26,097 bases of DNA from Parvibaculum sp035325945 (GTDB lineage Bacteria; Pseudomonadota; Alphaproteobacteria; Parvibaculales; Parvibaculaceae): NCBI RefSeq assembly GCF_035325945.1, contig NZ_DAOKYX010000036.1, positions 1 to 26,097 of the forward strand. Direction: 5' to 3'. The notes beneath the pieces are model-generated. The model was not told where the DNA came from. It saw nothing but the letters and a program-made list of their open reading frames with translations, and ran no database searches. Of this stretch, positions 22,101-26,097 are shown piece after piece. The translations under genes and the position numbers were made by a program. Positions within the stretch are counted from its first letter, which is position 1; each line of letters begins with the position of its first letter.

Positions 22101-22548
22101 GCCATGTGGGCATCACCCAGTCGAGATGCGGCAGCGCACGCTGAAGCGATGCGAAATTCGTCGAGCCCCAGCTCGGATAAAAGGCGATCGAAAGCGGGCG
22201 GCCTTCCTGCGGCTTCAGGATTCCGGCGATGAGATTTCTGTGCGGACCATGTTCGGCCCGGTGCTGCCGCTCGCGCGCGAGTTTCTCGCGCCGGGCGCGA
22301 GCTTCCTCGGCAAGCCTTGCCGCCGAGCGGAGAAGGCCGGGCGATGTGGCCTTGTTTTCAAGCTCGGCGGTCGGTACGGCGCTCAACTGGCCGGGGAGCT
22401 TCAGGCTCTCGAAATGCGGCACGGCAAGGAGGCTGGCGAGAAAGGCGATCCCGATGAGCGTGCTGGCGATCGCCACCGCCCATCCAATGAAGGAGACATG
22501 CGCCGCGCGGCGCCCCGTTGCGTCGAAAAAGATCGGCTTGTTCGCCAT
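19120..22548 (-). CDS. Trifunctional GH18-like hydrolase / polysaccharide deacetylase / GT2 glycosyltransferase
   Basis: A 1142-residue membrane protein. A short cytosolic N-terminus and one membrane span (about 19-43) are followed by a basic coiled region (73-100). Then come a GH18-like barrel (about 115-425, acidic motif VVVDFED at 227-232) and a NodB/CE4 deacetylase (about 490-690) with TFDDGP (497-502), SHTFTH (549-554), RPPY (588-591) and LLHD (655-658). Membrane spans lie around 712-748. A processive-type GT2 domain (768-1000) has DAD (854-856), ED (945-946) and QRFRW (982-986), followed by further spans (about 1010-1040 and 1058-1080). All catalytic motifs look intact. The layout places hydrolase and deacetylase outside and GT2 inside, which suggests synthesis, export, deacetylation and trimming of an N-acetylhexosamine polymer. 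This parallels PgaB plus PgaC for PNAG. ATG 22548 is chosen; GTG 22554 would add two residues. Confidence 0.93.
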   Translation of the reverse strand: MANKPIFFDATGRRAAHVSFIGWAVAIASTLIGIAFLASLLAVPHFESLKLPGQLSAVPTAELENKATSPGLLRSAARLAEEARARREKLARERQHRAEHGPHRNLIAGILKPQEGRPLSIAFYPSWGSTNFASLQRALPHLDWVMPTWLNLQGPDLALNKAFDAKVDNYIRDNKPGVAILPTLQNASQGKWDGPGLARLLADPARRQALVEDVAGFIGDNKLQGVVVDFEDLPVPARRNLLRFLEELETAFEPHGWVVAIATPVGDDTWPFAEIAKIVDYTVLMAYDEHWVTSEPGSIASQSWFEGVIDKRMKLLDPERTIIAIGSYAYDWNGGTVDSLSFQDAVLAAHDSGANVEFDDATNNPHFSYIEDNSVRHDVWFLDAVTAFNQIHSADPYEPAGYAVWRIGAEDPTIWSVMGRPYNSAAPAELAEIPIINDIDFEGQGEFLSVAAEPTTGARKFEIDAKTGDINDEVYTKLPTTYVIKQFGGAPKKVALTFDDGPDPEWTPQILDILKEKHVPATFFIIGSNAESNPGLVKRILAEGHEVGSHTFTHPNLSITPEQAVKLELNATQRLFEALTGRSLRLFRPPYLGDAEPTDYEEIVPVKIAQDMGYVTVGEHVDPLDWEMPGAEKIVQSTVDQIETAKPDVPTNIVLLHDAGGDRSQTVEALPLIIDELRARGYEFVPASALVPLTSEEAMPPLPPTLALLTDRAVFMTLSTLGHVLYWCFFIAIWLGIGRLLLLVGLSLWRRRMELRTPEPPVAATGERVSVIVPAYNEENVIVSTVKGILTSDYRNLEVIVVNDGSKDDTLGVLTSNFASDPRVEIVDIPNGGKANALNVGIAKATGAVIVALDADTQFERDTISRLVRWFGDKSIGAVAGNAKVGNRINMITRWQALEYIAAQNLERRALAALDTLTVVPGAVGAWRKSVLEELGGFRGDTLAEDQDLTIHLQKAGHRVVFDSSAIAWTEAPATFGDLAKQRFRWSYGTLQCLWKYRSLTFNPRYGALGMVALPQVWLFQIALTALAPLADLLLVWQLIGQWIAWAQHGAEFRNADLKLVAIYYCVFVLVDLAAAIFGFMLERREQWSLLWWLVLQRFGYRQLMYSVVVRSIVTALKGPFVGWGKLERMGTVALDQTKNAR

Positions 22549-22625
22549 GATCACCCGGTCGACATCGGCGGCCCATCCAGGAGCCCCGAACCGAACTCCG
22601 TTTCAATCTATCACGCCGGAGGTCG

Positions 22626-22670
22626 GGCGCCGCCCCCCCTTCCGCCGAAAAAGCGCGGCGGGAAGGCGCC
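22626..22670. other. Extended hairpin in the divergent intergenic region
   Basis: The 283 bases between the trifunctional gene and the transporter gene hold no confident gene. GGCGCC (22626-22631) and GGCGCC (22665-22670) flank CCTTCCGCCG (22638-22647) and CGGCGGGAAGG (22656-22666), giving a long GC-rich stem with one bulge and one internal loop. No U-tract follows on either strand. It could act in the 5' leader of the minus-strand gene or as a DNA cruciform. Confidence 0.35.
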
Positions 22671-22831
22671 ATGCACGAAACCCCAGTGCTCGTGCGTCAT
22701 GCGGAATCCGCGGGGCTTGTCGCCGCGTTTCCGTAATCTGGGACCCGATTTGAGCCTTATTGCGGCGGGCCTATGGCAAAACTGCGGTGGCCGGGCCATA
22801 TTCGCCGCTCCCACCCCTCCCAGAAACGTCC

Positions 22832-23737
22832 ATGACACGCGGCACGGCCGACATACTCCTTCTGCTTGCCGCCCTGATCTGGGGGCTCGCCTTTGTCGGC
22901 CAGGCAACCGCCATGGCGCATGTGGGGCCGTTCACCTTCATCGGCGCGCGCTTCCTGCTCGCCTCACTGGCGGTTCTGCCCTTCGCACTCCGCGAGGCCG
23001 CCGCCGCGCCTGAAATTCCAGCCCGCCGCCGCCTCGGCCTTCTCGGCATCGGCGTCGTCTTCTTTCTGGCCGCCAGTCTTCAGCAGATCGCCCTTCTCAG
23101 CACGAGCGTCACCAATGCGGGTTTCCTGACCGCAATCTATGTCGTCCTCGTCCCGGCGATCGGCGCCCTCGCCCTTCGCCACCGGCTTCCGGGCGCGATC
23201 TGGCCGGCCGCGCTCCTGTCGCTCGCCGGAACATTCCTGCTCGGCGGTGGCAGGATCGACGGGCTCAATTCGGGCGACTGGCTCGTCATCGCCGGGGCCG
23301 TCTTCTGGGCGGTGCAGATCCTCGCCCTCGGTCGCCTCGCCTTCGATCTCCGCCGCCCCTTCGCGACGGCGCTCGGCCAATTCGCCATCGCCGCGCTGCT
23401 GGGGCTCACGCTCGGTCTCGCCTTTGAAAATCCGAGCCTTGCCGGGCTTGCCGCCGCCTGGCGCGAAATCGCCTATACGGGCATCGTCTCGGGCGGCCTC
23501 GCCTTCACCCTGCAATCCATCGCGCAAGGCCACACGCCGCCCGCCGACAGCGCCATTCTTCTCTCCATGGAGAGCCTTTTCGCCGCGCTTTTCGGCGCCC
23601 TGCTGCTCGGCGAACGTCTCGACCTGCTCGGCTGGATCGGGGGCGGCTTCGTGCTCGCCGCGGCGATCATCGTGCAGGTGGGCCCGCTCCTCGCCGCCCG
23701 CTACCGGACAAATCCGCTCGGCAGCGGACCGAAGTGA
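22832..23737 (+). CDS. EamA/DMT-family transporter
   Basis: A 301-residue inner-membrane protein of the drug/metabolite transporter superfamily, probably an exporter of amino acids or other small metabolites; the substrate cannot be read from sequence. The chain starts at ATG 22832 (MTRGTADILLLLAALIWGLAF). It has about ten hydrophobic segments in two EamA repeats, the first with FTFIGARFLLASLAVLPFA and the second beginning near SGDWLVIAGAVFWAVQILAL. The conserved end-of-repeat pattern ESLFAALFGALLLGERL followed by GWIGGGFVLAAAI is typical of the family. The earlier in-frame ATG at 22760 would add an untypical proline-rich leader. The uvrB start lies 38 bases downstream on the same strand. Confidence 0.9.
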   Translation: MTRGTADILLLLAALIWGLAFVGQATAMAHVGPFTFIGARFLLASLAVLPFALREAAAAPEIPARRRLGLLGIGVVFFLAASLQQIALLSTSVTNAGFLTAIYVVLVPAIGALALRHRLPGAIWPAALLSLAGTFLLGGGRIDGLNSGDWLVIAGAVFWAVQILALGRLAFDLRRPFATALGQFAIAALLGLTLGLAFENPSLAGLAAAWREIAYTGIVSGGLAFTLQSIAQGHTPPADSAILLSMESLFAALFGALLLGERLDLLGWIGGGFVLAAAIIVQVGPLLAARYRTNPLGSGPK

Positions 23738-23775
23738 CCCTTTTCCTGATCGCGCGGTAAGGCCATATTGGCGGC

Positions 23776-26097
<2,322 letters not shown>

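Noticed and set aside
20380..23013. Two long plus-strand open frames opposite the trifunctional gene
   Set aside because: They are antisense to a gene with four intact domain motif sets and lack recognisable domains themselves.

Overview
The window is a high-GC (roughly mid-60s percent) chromosomal segment whose proteins look alphaproteobacterial. The GreA, peroxiredoxin, TrxB, MocR, N-terminally extended UvrB and GH18/deacetylase/glycosyltransferase proteins all point that way. A Parvibaculum-like or Hyphomicrobiales-like host fits, but this is recalled family resemblance and was not searched. No rRNA, tRNA, CRISPR array, insertion sequence or prophage gene was seen. Most of the region is housekeeping plus regulation.

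Layout. Positions 1-2985 hold carB without its first ~90 residues (pyrimidine/arginine synthesis). A short leader with a promoter-like pair and a hairpin terminator separates it from greA (3158-3631). A 100-N scaffold gap follows; the 55 bases on its two sides are identical, so the gap is an assembly artefact. Palindromic intergenic repeats fill the space up to a convergent Lrp/AsnC regulator (4036-4527, minus). Divergent from lrp is a compact four-gene block (4619-9078, plus): an ELM1-family (GT-B-like) protein, a 2OG-Fe(II) dioxygenase, a 662-residue protein of unknown function, and a class I methyltransferase-like protein. This block is the best candidate for an undescribed pathway.

Next is a peroxide-defence group: a 2-Cys peroxiredoxin (9241-9846), thioredoxin reductase trxB (9937-10902) and a convergent Dps ferritin-like protein (10976-11443, minus), with a 14-bp perfect-stem bidirectional terminator between trxB and dps. 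Upstream of dps on the minus strand lie an aspartate aminotransferase (11612-12814) and a flavin-binding split-barrel protein (13027-13638). The latter is divergent from a MocR/PdxR-type regulator (13770-15317).

Three tandem, paralogous TetR/AcrR-family regulators follow (about 15584-17558). The last two overlap by ATGA, and an AT-rich region with a TetR-like inverted repeat precedes the first. No structural gene lies beside them. A small bacterial-PH-domain membrane protein (17583-18107, minus) and a crotonase with an altered active-site residue (18256-19077) come next. A large trifunctional membrane protein (19120-22548, minus) joins GH18-like hydrolase, NodB-type deacetylase and GT2 glycosyltransferase domains in one chain. 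An EamA-family transporter (22832-23737) and uvrB (23776 to the window end, no stop reached) close the window.
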